This document shows positions 32,668-43,270 of a DNA stretch of 64,000 nt, one piece after another. The position numbers were made by a program, and so were the translations under genes. Origin of the DNA: Physcia stellaris (taxonomy: Eukaryota; Ascomycota; Lecanoromycetes; Caliciales; Physciaceae); assembly GCA_018902385.1 (NCBI GenBank), contig JABSSW010000081.1, positions 1 through 64,000 of the forward strand, written 5' to 3'. The stretch's first letter is position 1; each line of letters opens with the position of its first letter. The notes under the pieces are model-generated. The model had not been told where the DNA came from and searched no databases. It saw nothing but the letters and a program-made list of their open reading frames with translations.

Positions 32668-33260
32668 ATGCGCAAAAACATCAAACATTTTGTACGAACG
32701 TGTTCGAAATGTCAATTAATCGTTAAATTCAAAAACGTCAAAAAAAATGTAATGCATTTTTCAAAAATTTGATTTGATAAAAATCAATCATTTGAACGTT
32801 GAAATTTCGATTTGATCGAATCATTATTTATCATTGTCAATGATAACAAATGAATCGTGATTGTTATTGATTATACGATTAAATGATTTGTTGCACGCGT
32901 TATTTTTGAAACAATTTTCGAAATTTTTGCGAATTTCGTGATCAACGATATTTATCGTGATTACGAAATTTTCAAAAAAATCATCATTGATAAAAATGTC
33001 AATTTGTGAACATTTGTTATAATCAAAACATTTGCGTTGCTTGAAATCAAACATAAAAATATTACTTTTTATCATTAAAAAACGAACGAAACAATGAAAC
33101 GTTTCAATGACGTTTTGAATCATATGTTGATCAAATATTGCATTGAAAATTTTATCAAAAATTAAAACATTTATTTGAATCAAATTTTGTTCGTTACGCG
33201 AATTCGAACGCATACGACGATTGATTTTTCATTTTTTTATTTTTTTTATGAAATTAATTC
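32668..33260 (+). pseudogene. Integrase remnant
   Basis: At 32668-32715 the reading MRKNIKHFVRTCSKCQ matches the end of the HHCC zinc-binding domain. At about 33079-33120 TNETMKRFNDVLNH matches the conserved Q-T-N-G-Q-x-E-R-x-N block of the catalytic core, and at about 33187-33235 FVTRIRTHTTIDFSFF matches the A-Y-N-x-x-x-H-x-S-x-x-x-x-P-F block. These occur in the right order and strand. Confidence 0.75.
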
Positions 33261-33940
33261 GATTTTGTTTGACGATGTCGATGAATCAATTTCAAATTTT
33301 TATGACGAAAAAATAAATTCGATTTCATTTTTGAATCGTGAACGCGTAAAAACATTCAAGAAAATCATACAACGTGTTAAAAAAAACAAAACAATTTGAA
33401 ATGCGAAAATCAAAAAAAAAATTTTTCACGAAAACGACAAAATATTGATACGAACGAAAAAATCAAAAAAATTCGAAATCGATTGATATGATTTTTACGA
33501 AATCGTACGCAATGAAATTTTGAATATTTATATATTCAAATCGTTTGAAAAGTCGTCAAATAAATATTTTATCAATGATGATCGAATGAAATTGATCAAT
33601 GTGAATAAAAAATGAACAAAAATTAACGTATGTTTAAAAATCGCGAACGTTTGTTCAAAACAAAAAAGCAATTTGAAATCATTAACGTCGTTGCGAAAAA
33701 AATCGTAATATCGAAAAAAAAAAACGTGACAAATCGCGCAAAATTCGAAATATTGAAAAAAAAAATTCGAATGAAAATTATATGTCATTTTCGAATGATG
33801 AATTTTTTTGAAAACGATGACATAATATGAATCATTTAAAAAAAAAAAAAATGTTTATCGAATTTTGTACGATTCATACAAAATGATTTCACGCGAAAAA
33901 TCGAATTTTTTGTTGTTTTTTCTTTATGTTATTGTTGTTG

Positions 33941-35030
33941 TTATTGTCGTTTTTTTCTTTTGAAATTTTCGAAAAATGAAAAAAAATCGTATTTATTATT
34001 CAAACTTTCGCATTTTTGTTTCGTTTTGTGAAATTTGATTTGAAATACGAATAAATCATAAATCAATGCAATCAAAAAATAATCGATTGATTTTTTCGTA
34101 TCGTCGCATGTAACGCAAACACGATGAAATTGTTTTTTATAACATTGATTTTTCGTAACATGATTCATAAAAACAAATAATGTTCAACGTCGAACTTTTA
34201 ATTTTCAACAAAAAAAATTTATCGTTTTTTTCAATTTTTATTTCGAAAATCATGTTTTACGAAATTTTTAATTTTCAACGTTATCGATATCACGATATCG
34301 AACGATCGAACGTTTTTTTTTAACGTCGTAACGTAACGATCGACTTTTTAAATTTAACAACGAGAACATGAACACGTTCGAAACGTGCATCATTTTTTTC
34401 ATTTTGACGACGTTGTTTCAAACGTTTAATCAATCAATCAAAATCAAAAAAAGATGATTTTGATCATGAAAAATAAAAAAACGACATCGTTTTGAAATTT
34501 TGAACAATCGATGATTGTGTTACAATCGATAATTGTGCAACAATCGTTAATTGTGTTGATTGATTCGATTCGAATATTTCGTTTTCGTTCGTCGATGACA
34601 ACGATGAATTTGACGACGCAAACATCGAATTGTTTTGATCGTTCATAAAAAAATTTTCATTTTTATTTGATGATTGATCGAATTATGTTTGAATCGTCGT
34701 CGCAATCGATGTTATTGCAAACATTGATTGCGATAATGACGAAAACAAAATCGTTGAAATTGACAATATTTCAAATTTTTATCGATTGATTCGCACAAAA
34801 AAATACGACGATGAATTGTCAATCATATCGTCGTGAACACGCGTATCAATTCGATTATCGAACGTAATTAAAATATTGTGTTGTTCAATTATCGAATCAA
34901 AATTTGTAACGAAAACGTATTTGTTAAAAAAATATTCGAAAACACGATGCATGTAAATGCAATTGTCGCATGTTTTTGATTGACGTTTGTGAAAATCATA
35001 CAAATAATGAACAAACGAATATTCGAACAT
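33941..35030 (-). other. Antisense frames in the 3' third of the Gypsy fossil
   Basis: Three minus-strand frames occur here: 34779-35030 (with C-D-N-C), 34464-34646 (Ser/Thr/Gln-rich), and 33941-34168 (Cys/His-containing). They lie between the integrase remnant and the 3' LTR. They match no family I know. They may be an older nested insertion, an extra antisense gene of the element, or chance. Confidence 0.35.
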
Positions 35031-35633
35031 TGATTGTATGAAAATTCAATTTTTCGATCGTTACATTAAATCAATTGTCAACATGAATGTTCATCGTACA
35101 CGCTCAACAAAAAAATATTAAAAATTTGAAAAATTTTTTATTTAAATTAAAATAACTGTCAAATTTTGAAAATGCGTAATTTGAAAATTATTTTCACTTT
35201 CGAAATATTCGATATTCATTTTTATTGTCGTTCGACGCAAATTCGAATGTTTTTCACGAAATTGCGTCGTCAAACGATTTAAAAATTGCTCATTATTAAT
35301 CACGATTATCACAAAATTGAATTTTCATTTATCGTCGTTTGATTGACAATTCGAACGCGATCGATGTCATAAATTATCGTTGATTCAATCAATTGCGCAT
35401 ACAAATTGATTGAAAACGAAATTATTTTATAAATGATTTAAAATTTTTCGATCATGTTGTTGTTGTCGAAAAATAAAAAAAATATGTTTTGTTGACATTC
35501 AAATGATTTTAACATTTTTGTTTCAAATATTCATTTCGTATACGATTTGAAATCAACTTACGATGTTTGCGAAAATTTTCTTGATGATGCGCAATATGAT
35601 TGTTTATTTGTTTGTTGTTTAAAAAGAAAAAAA

Positions 35634-35816
35634 TGTAATAATCAAATTGTTTGACAAAAAATCTTTCGACAATCGAAACGATATATTCGTTTAAAATTCA
35701 AAATTTAATTTTGATTTTGAATTTTGTTAAAATCAATTATGCGTTTTTTGCGACTAATTTATTATATAAAATTAAACGATCTCTCACATTAATTCTATTA
35801 GTTTTGAATTTTTACA
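35634..35816 (+). repeat. 3' LTR of the 28.7-35.8 kb element
   Basis: This is the partner of 28684-28866, the same length, preceded by the polypurine tract at 35621-35633. Confidence 0.85.
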
Positions 35817-37680
35817 GTTGCAAATTTCTGATTCATGTTCGCATGTTTAAATCTTGTCAAAATGTTTGTATGATTTATATTTCGCAATTTTCTGATTTGC
35901 TCGCATGTTAAAATATGACGAAATGTCGTTGACGCATGTCTCGTCGTTTGATTTTTTTCGTATGTTTCAATTCGAACGAAACGTCTTGACAATTGATTTG
36001 TATTTCGTTTTCGATTTGTTGCATTACACGAAAAATATAAAATTTTGACGAGATGTTTTTATCAACGATTTATATCTTTTAGTTTCTGATTTCTGTTGAC
36101 ATGTTCAGATTTTGAATCGTGTTTGCATGTTAAAATCATGTTCGAAATTCGATAAATTATTTCGTTTTTAAGTCGATCAACATGTGTTTTAAAATGTTTT
36201 CATCAAAATGTTCGATCAGAAAATTATTTTGCACGAAAAACGTTTTTTCTATAAAATTCGACGAAACGTACAAATAATCATCGTGTTATAGTATTTTTTT
36301 TTTCGTCGTGTCAATGTCGACGTGACATATCAGAAATAATTAATTTCTGTTTCATTTGAATCGCACGAAACTTGATACAATGAACGAATTCAAATTTCGA
36401 AAATCGTTGTCATTGTTTACATCAAATTCGTAAATATGTTTTTGTTCAATCATTTCATGATCAGACTCGAAAATTCGCGCATTATCAATATTATTATATT
36501 GTATTTTTCGACGATCACGTCTGATGCGCAATCGAAAACAAAAACGAAATCATTCGAACACGAAATTTTTTTCATTGTTTTTTTGATTTGAAACTCATTC
36601 GAACACGAAATATTTGTTTTTCGTTTGATTTGATTTCAGTATTTTTGTTTGATCGCATCGAAATAACTTGAAAAAACATTATAATCGTGATTTTCGCATT
36701 TGACAAATTCGAATTGATCGAAACGTTTGCAAAAATCGTCAAACGCATTTTTTTTCAGTGATTTTTTGATCGTATCGTTTGAATAAATTTTTCGCATCGC
36801 AAATTCTTGTTGTCGAAACGAAACGATTGAGATTTCGATTATATCGTAATCATTGTTTCGTTCGAAACATCGATTTTCACGTGAACGATTTAATCGAATC
36901 GATTATTGCAAAATAAATGTTTTCAAAATCGTATTTCGTCGAAAAAGACAGAAAGATTTCGAGAATTCATCGAACGATCGTTTTTTTCTTTGATTTTCAA
37001 AAAATCGATATCATGATTCAAAAAACGAAAAATCTTTGTTCGAATGCATTATAACGTACAAATCGAAACGTTTTGTCAGAAATTTATTGCGCAAACGAAT
37101 TAACGAAACGAAAAGTAAATTTATTCAACAATCTGTTTCAACATCGCGTGACGATTATACTTTGTTTCAAACGAAATTTATTGCAATTCGCAATCATAGA
37201 AAAATTTGTATAAATGTCAAATTTTTCGTTTTGACGTTGTTTGTGTTCGTCATTTGTTTTTACACGAAGTTTGCGATTCATCGCATTTTTATGAAATGTA
37301 TAAATGCAAAATCGTCGTCGAGCAATCACGCGTTAAAATTCACGTTTTCGTCGAACGAATTTTGATCAGAAAATAAATTGATGTTTTCGTAAAAAATGTG
37401 AAATTGAAAAATTTGATAAAATCGTTTCGATGTTTATACAGCATATTTTCTTGTTCGATTTTAAATTCGATAAAATTGTTTTTTTTATGATTCAAATAGA
37501 TTTTCAAAATTGTTAATCATCTTTCGATAAGAAATGAAAAAAACTAAAAAGTGATTTTTTGTCAAATTTTCAATTTATTGCATGTTCGTGATTCATCGCG
37601 AATTCGTCAAACATATCGAAAATTTGTCAAATTTGTTGCATGTCGCATTAATCAAATTGTATGTTCGTCAAATTCGTTGC
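35817..37680. other. AT-rich DNA between two LTR elements
   Basis: No recognised gene. Short recurring phrases such as GCATGTTAAAAT and CATGTTC-GATTTTGA occur at 35835-36140. The frame at 37036-37365 has no recognised domain. It probably holds further decayed repeat. Confidence 0.4.
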
Positions 37681-37685
37681 TTGTC

Positions 37686-37856
37686 TGTTAGAACAAAATA
37701 AAGCATGTAATAAATAAATGATAAAAATAATTGAATTGTTATTATCTAAAAAACAAAAAGCAAAATATGAAAATTCTGTCGAAACTTTGCGAAAGCGTTA
37801 GTTTTTTCTGATCAAAATATTTTAATTTCAATTCTATGTGCAAATTTATCGTAACA
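37686..37856. repeat. LTR (left) of the 3.9-kb element
   Basis: 171 bases, TGTTA...TAACA, aligned to 41407-41577 with runs such as TTTCAATTCTATGTGCAAAT. Related to the 161-base LTRs at 45987 and 48365. Confidence 0.85.
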
Positions 37857-38043
37857 AATGTTATCGAACGAAAAAAATCACAACGTTTTCGTTGTGTCGC
37901 GTGATTGAAACATGCGATTCATTTTTTGAAAAATCTATTAATAATATATGTAAAAAAGTAAAAAAACAACGTGTTTTTTTATCAATTGCTCAACTTTTTT
38001 CAAAAATCGCTGAGATTGCGACGACGACTTTTCAAAGCAAAAT

Positions 38044-38475
38044 TCATCGTGAGACGTTTGAAACGATTCGAAATACTAAATCGAACACGTCAATTGAAAT
38101 TGATTGACTCAACTCGTTGATAAAAAAAAAAATAAAAACATTTGCGAAACTCGATGCGAAATTGAATGCGAAACTTCGTGCAATTGCAAAAAACTTTAAA
38201 TTCGCAATATTCGAATCATATATTGTTTGAAACTTTTCGATTTTGATCGTTTCGATTTGAAACAAATCGTCTGAAAAACGAATCGATTTGTATGAGATTT
38301 TGATCGTTATCTCTGCGAAACGTACAGATTTTTTCGAACATTTGTCATCGAACGATTTAAAACATGATCGAAAATTTGTATAGTCGTTTTTTGATGTTGC
38401 ATTTGCGAAAAAAATCACAAACTGACTGTCTCGAAATGTGAAATTGATCGTGACGTGACAATTATTTAATTGCAT
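38044..38475 (-). pseudogene. C-terminal remnant after the protease-like region
   Basis: This frame begins MQLNNCHVTINFTFR, which matches the end of fungal retroelement protease domains (G-S-C-G-V-T-I type), then continues as Ser/Phe-rich sequence to the left LTR. The function of the tail is unknown. Confidence 0.5.
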
Positions 38476-38479
38476 TTTC

Positions 38480-38860
38480 TTTTTGTTTAGTCATATGACG
38501 ATATCGTTTTCGATTTTTTTTAATTCATTCATGTCGAATATGACGTTTGTCTGAATGTTTTTACTGACGTATGTTTTGATTTTTAATCGTTTCAATGATT
38601 TATCGATCGTCGTGATATACAAAAATATATTCATTTGTTTGTCAACGATGCGTTCATTTGCAATATTTCGTACGATAATTGAATGACAATTATGCAGTCG
38701 ATTTCAAAGATTATTTTTTAATAATAACGATTCGTCAATGAAATTGACGTTGAAATCAATATCGATGCAAATAAATATTTTTTCGTTATTTTGATCATAC
38801 AATCGCGTTTGAATGATAACATATTCACGTTTTGATGACGATTTTCGAATAATAATTACA
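38480..38860 (-). pseudogene. Retropepsin-like aspartic protease remnant
   Basis: Minus-strand readings here include IFICIDIDFNVNFIDE, VRNIANE, NIFLYI and NVIFDMNEL in that order. They correspond to the active-site region, the VRGIG block and the L-I-G-x-D block of retroelement proteases known from Pezizomycotina. The region lies directly between the finger-like frame and the C-terminal frame. Confidence 0.5.
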
Positions 38861-38880
38861 TGCAAAATTGCATGTTTCAT

Positions 38881-39210
38881 TCAATTGATGTATCGTTTTT
38901 TATTCATTGTTTGATTCGATTTGATATCAACATTATGAATATTGAACATATGATTATTCAAACGAATTCGATCATCATTATTGACGTAATTTTTTTTACA
39001 AATATTGCAAAATAATGATGTCATATCGTGACGAATGTATTTTTCGTCATTGAATTGTTCGAATTGTGAAATTTCGACATGAAAAAAAATGATGATGTTA
39101 TCGAAATTTGCATGTTCAAAAGTTTCATATTTGATATTTTCATTGATTTGTTGTTTTTTTTCGTATTCGTTGTTTGCGTTATTGTCGTATTGTTCGTAAA
39201 AAAACGACAC
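38881..39210 (-). pseudogene. Gag-region zinc-finger-like segment
   Basis: This frame contains LFCNICKKNYVNND and then LNNHMFNIH, a C-x2-C ... H-x4-H arrangement, upstream of the protease-like region where a nucleocapsid knuckle would be expected. Confidence 0.5.
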
Positions 39211-39275
39211 AAACGCGTTATAATTGACATTGTTGATGAAAAATTTCTGATTTAACGAAAACGAAAAATATTGAA

Positions 39276-39890
39276 TTAAACGCGTAAAGTTTTGAGAATT
39301 ACGTTGAGAAAATGCATTTTAAATTGCAAAAATTTGATATTATTGTGAATATTGCGAAAAAAAAAATTTCGCGAAAATGTTTGCGAGTTACGTGACGATT
39401 GACTATTTTGAAAACGAAAAAAATAATTAATGAAATAATTTTCAAAATATAATTTTAAATATCGATCAAAACGTTCAAAATTTTGAATTTGTTTTTGAAT
39501 CGATTTCATTTCACGTTGAAAAACGATTTTTTTTTCATTTTTTTTATTGTCGTTAACATAATAATTCGTTACATTTTTCAAATTTTTAATGAATTTTTCA
39601 ACGATTGTTTTTTTGTCAAATTTTCGAACGTGTTTGCGAAATTTTTTATTCAACGAATTTCAAATTTTTGTGAAAACGATCAATTCGAACATATTGAAAA
39701 AAACGACATGACGCATTAAAAAATTCACATATTCGTCAAATTGACGTCGTTTTTGAACGTCACGAACGATATATTGTTCGATTTGTAATTTGACATACGA
39801 ATTTGTTGAATGATTTTCGTAACGAATAATCAAAACGAAACAAAAAATTTCAATCGAACGCATAATGTTTTCGCGTTTGACAAAAATCAA
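39276..39890 (-). pseudogene. Gag capsid-like remnants
   Basis: Two adjacent frames (39660-39890 and 39276-39653) are helical and charged: YENHSTNSYVKLQIEQYI, then KKFRKHVRKFDKKTIVEKF, and a later EMKSIQKQIQNFE. The position before the knuckle and protease remnants fits a capsid region. No single motif is decisive. Confidence 0.4.
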
Positions 39891-41406
39891 TGCAATGTAT
39901 CAAATTTGAATTGCATTTTTCAAACAAAAATGTAAATGTTCAAAAACATTTTTGTTGACGATAAATCGACGTACGATTTCAACAAACATATGAACGTTGA
40001 TATAGATAATTTTCTTGTCGTCAATCACATAATCGATTGCGTCTTGATTTTTAGAATATCAAAAAAAAAAAGTCGAGATTCGAAAATTTAAATTGATTCG
40101 ATTTGACAATAACGACACGATTTTCGAATTGAATAAATAGAAAAATTTGCGAAAACATACGAAATTCGTGATTTCGACGTCATGTTTGATTGCGAACGAT
40201 GAAACGATCACGAAATTCTCGATTGTAAATTTCATGATTTTCGAAAATGCAATCGAGAACAGAAACAAACTTGAAATCATTCAGAAAAAAAAATGATTTT
40301 GATGTGAATCAATCATTTTTTGATGCGATTTTTTCGTCATTTTCAAAAAAATAAAATTTTGAACATTTCAATGCTTTTGTTGTTGATCAAATTTCTCGAA
40401 AAAAATAAAAAAATGAAATTTATTTTGATGCAAATTTTTTGCTTTTGTTAATGATTTTTTTGACTTTTCGAAAATCATCAAGAATGAAACAGAATTTTCG
40501 AATTCGACAATGTTTTTGTTCATTTTGATTATTATTTCGTTAAAACAATTTTGCATCATGTTTTGAAACACGTTGAAATCATCACGCATTTCAATGATGT
40601 CATTTTTCGTAATTACTTGATATTTGACGATGTTTTCGAGAAATTCGAAACGATGTTACAAATCGTGTTGATTATCGTACAATTGATCGATGTGTTCGCT
40701 CAGAATTTGTTGAATAATCGATATAATCTTGAAAAAACGTACGCGTTCGAATTGTTCTAAAATGAAAATTTTACGAGAAAACGAAAATTGAACAAACTCG
40801 AAAACAACATTGATGTAAAAAAAACGTTCGAAACGTTCAAAACGTGAAAAATGATAAAATTTCTGATCATTCTCGTCGATTCGCGACAAAAAAAATAACG
40901 AATACGTGAAAACGTTCGCATATTGACAGCGACAGAAATCATGTTTCGACGTTGATTGAATGAAAATTTATCAAATTCAAATACGAAATCGTTGATCATT
41001 CAGAATTGAATATTCAATTCGAAAACGTCGTCATTCATGTTTTTAACACGTGCATTTCGATTCGATTATTATTTCGATTCGTATGTTGATTTGAAACGTC
41101 GTTTTTTGAAAAATTTGAAAATAAATAAATCGATTTCTGAAAGAAGCGAAATTCGAAAATATTCGATTTTGTTGCACATTGATTGTCGATTTGTAATATT
41201 TAAACGTTGAATATTGATTTAATAAACGATAATGCGTCGTTATTGTTGTTGTTGTTGTTGTGCGATAAAATTCGCGATGTTTATTATGCGATATCGATTT
41301 CGCAAACGAAATTGTTTCGCGTTTCGTTTGTTGCAAAGCAAAAACTCGTTGTTGTACGTTTTAACGATAAAAATTAAAAAATCGATTGTTTGATGATGTT
41401 ATCATT

Positions 41407-41577
41407 TGTTAAAACAAAATAAAACATGTAATAAATGAATGATAAAAATAATTGAATTTTTATTATTTAAAAAACAAAATGCGAAATATGAAAATTTTGT
41501 CGAAATTTTGCGAAAACGTTAATTTTTTTTGATCAAGATATTTTAATTTCAATTCTATGTGCAAATTTATCGTAACA
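41407..41577. repeat. LTR (right) of the 3.9-kb element
   Basis: The same length and ends as the left LTR, followed directly by the TTGTC duplication. Confidence 0.85.
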
Positions 41578-41655
41578 TTGTCAAATTCATGATTAAATGA
41601 TTCGCAATTTTCTTGTGAATGTTTTTGTTTTCGATTTTCGATAAAAATAAATTAT

Positions 41656-43270
41656 TTAAATTCGTTGCTCGATATACGTTTGATTTTGAAACGTGTTTTC
41701 ATTACGAAAAATTCGTACGAATGTGTCGAAAATTTTATTCTGATTATAAACAATAGAATCGACTGATTTTTTCGATTCGATATGTTCGATATGATTCGTA
41801 ATGAAAAAAAAAATTTTGCATTGAAAAATGTCAAAATCGAATTTAATTGATATATTCATTTTGACTTTGTTGCATTTATACGATTTTGCGAAATCGATTG
41901 ATTCAAATCATTTTTAGTATTTTTTTTTCAGAAAACGTTTGCAATCGTTTTTGTTCAGAAATTCTATTCGTACGAAACAGACGTCAATGATTTGAATTAA
42001 TTGTTAATTAAAATCACAACATCGTAATTAAAAATCTGAAATGAAATTGCTTGAATTCAGCAAAAGTATCGTTTTCGAATTAATTTTTGTTTTCGAATTT
42101 TTATGATTTTTTCGTCAATAATTTTGTTTTTAGTCATGCAAAATTTCTTGCGACAATATTTGATGACAGAATCAGCAAAATTTCGTCGTGAAAAATTTAT
42201 TGTTGTTATTGCTTATTGGAATTTTCACTATACGATGTGAATTTGTTCGAAAATGATTAAATGATTCAATTGTTGATTTGATTCGATTGTTATTTTCTTG
42301 ATGATTAATTTTTGCAAAATTCATAATTTCGATATTGAAACGATGAAAATTTTTTACAAAATCAACATTTTCATATAACAACGATATCGTTTGAAAATGT
42401 TTTTGCAATCGTATCAAATGCAAATCAGATTTGTTACATTCGCAATTTTGATTTGATTGAATGTATGTTAATCGTATCAAATTTGAAATTTTTTATCGCA
42501 TTTCGATTTTGAATTGCATTATATTTATGCGATTTAATAATCGTCAAGAAGTTTTTGTTGAAATTATCGTTTGATTTATTTTTGAGAATGTTTTTGTTAT
42601 TTTGACTTTTGATGTTTCGAGTTGCGAATAAAACGTTCGAAATCGTTGTTTTCGTATTGTTTTTTCATGATTGTTCGAATATAATGAATTCATTTTGAAT
42701 AAAAATTTTGACGAATTGCGCAAATTTTTTCGATGATTTTGACGTTTTTGATTTGTCGTCATTGTTATGAATAATCGAAATCTGAAATAAATAACGTTTG
42801 TCGTTGAAAATGTCAACGAAATCGAATGTTTTGAAATCGTTTGTGTAAATTTTTTTTTGCATCGAGATAGATTGTTTTTGAAATTTTTCAAATTTGAATT
42901 CGTTTTTTAGATTGAACGATACGTAATAATAAAACAGCACAATCAGTTTGAATTGCGATATTTAACTGTATGTTGTAAACTTTTCATCGATTTGCTTTTC
43001 GTTCAGATTCTTGTAAAATCGATTTCTCGTTCAGATCGAACGTCGAAAACGTAACACGTTCAATCGTTGAATTGTTTGATTGTTAACTATACACGAATGA
43101 TGTTAATCGAATGATTATTGTAATTATTAAAATGTAAAATACGAAATGTGACATCAGAAATGTATAACAGAAAACGATATTATGATTAAATTAATAATTG
43201 CAAAACTAATTGTTTTGCAAATTTTCTATTATATAATCGTTTTGTTTGTTCAATTGTACGAATAAATCGA
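41656..43270 (-). mobile_element. Gag-like fossil of a second Gypsy copy with LTR-like repeat
   Basis: Minus-strand frames at 42172-42480, 42544-42891, 42665-42940 and 41656-41859 have gag-like character (basic, with KIYTNDFKTFDFVDIFNDKR in the right-most). They lie just left of an LTR-like sequence starting TGTTAA at 43081 that matches the one at 3992. The element is cut on its left by the 3.9-kb insertion or by decay, and no pol was recognised. It is broken and old. Confidence 0.45.
43081..43270. repeat. LTR-like repeat, copy 2
   Basis: Homologous to 3992-4195, with shared blocks in order and the same TGTTAA start. A TATAACA at 43161-43167 could be the end of a very short LTR, although similarity to the first copy continues to about 43262. 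Confidence 0.5.

Larger units (their letters stand above)
28684..35816 (+). mobile_element. Ty3/Gypsy LTR-retrotransposon fossil, both LTRs present
   Basis: Paired 183-bp LTRs (28684-28866 and 35634-35816) start TGTAAT and end TTTACA, with TG...CA ends. A 13-base polypurine tract (AAAAAGAAAAAAA) lies right before the 3' LTR. Plus-strand remnants come in the Ty3/Gypsy order gag, reverse transcriptase, RNase H, integrase. The element spans 7.1 kb, so it is close to full length but broken in many places. No matching 5-bp target duplication is seen (TTCAC left, GTTGC right). Age: the LTRs still align well, but it carries the heavy base bias. Confidence 0.85.
37686..41577 (-). mobile_element. LTR-flanked gag/protease-like element, no reverse transcriptase recognised, TSD TTGTC
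   Basis: LTRs of 171 bp (37686-37856 and 41407-41577) start TGTTA and end TAACA. A 5-bp target duplication TTGTC lies exactly outside both ends (37681-37685 and 41578-41582). The 3.9-kb interior carries minus-strand gag-like frames (39276-39653, 39660-39890), a zinc-finger-like knuckle (38881-39210), and a retropepsin-like region (about 38480-38860). No reverse transcriptase or integrase was found, so it was probably non-autonomous. It is broken in several places. Its LTR family is shared with the element at 45987-48525. Confidence 0.8.

Noticed and set aside
38881-39210. Host C2H2 transcription factor
   Set aside because: The finger-like segment lies within an LTR-flanked element between gag-like and protease-like remnants.
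41230-41262. Thr-rich frame from a GTT/ACA microsatellite as a functional protein tract
   Set aside because: A simple trinucleotide run inside a decayed element explains it.
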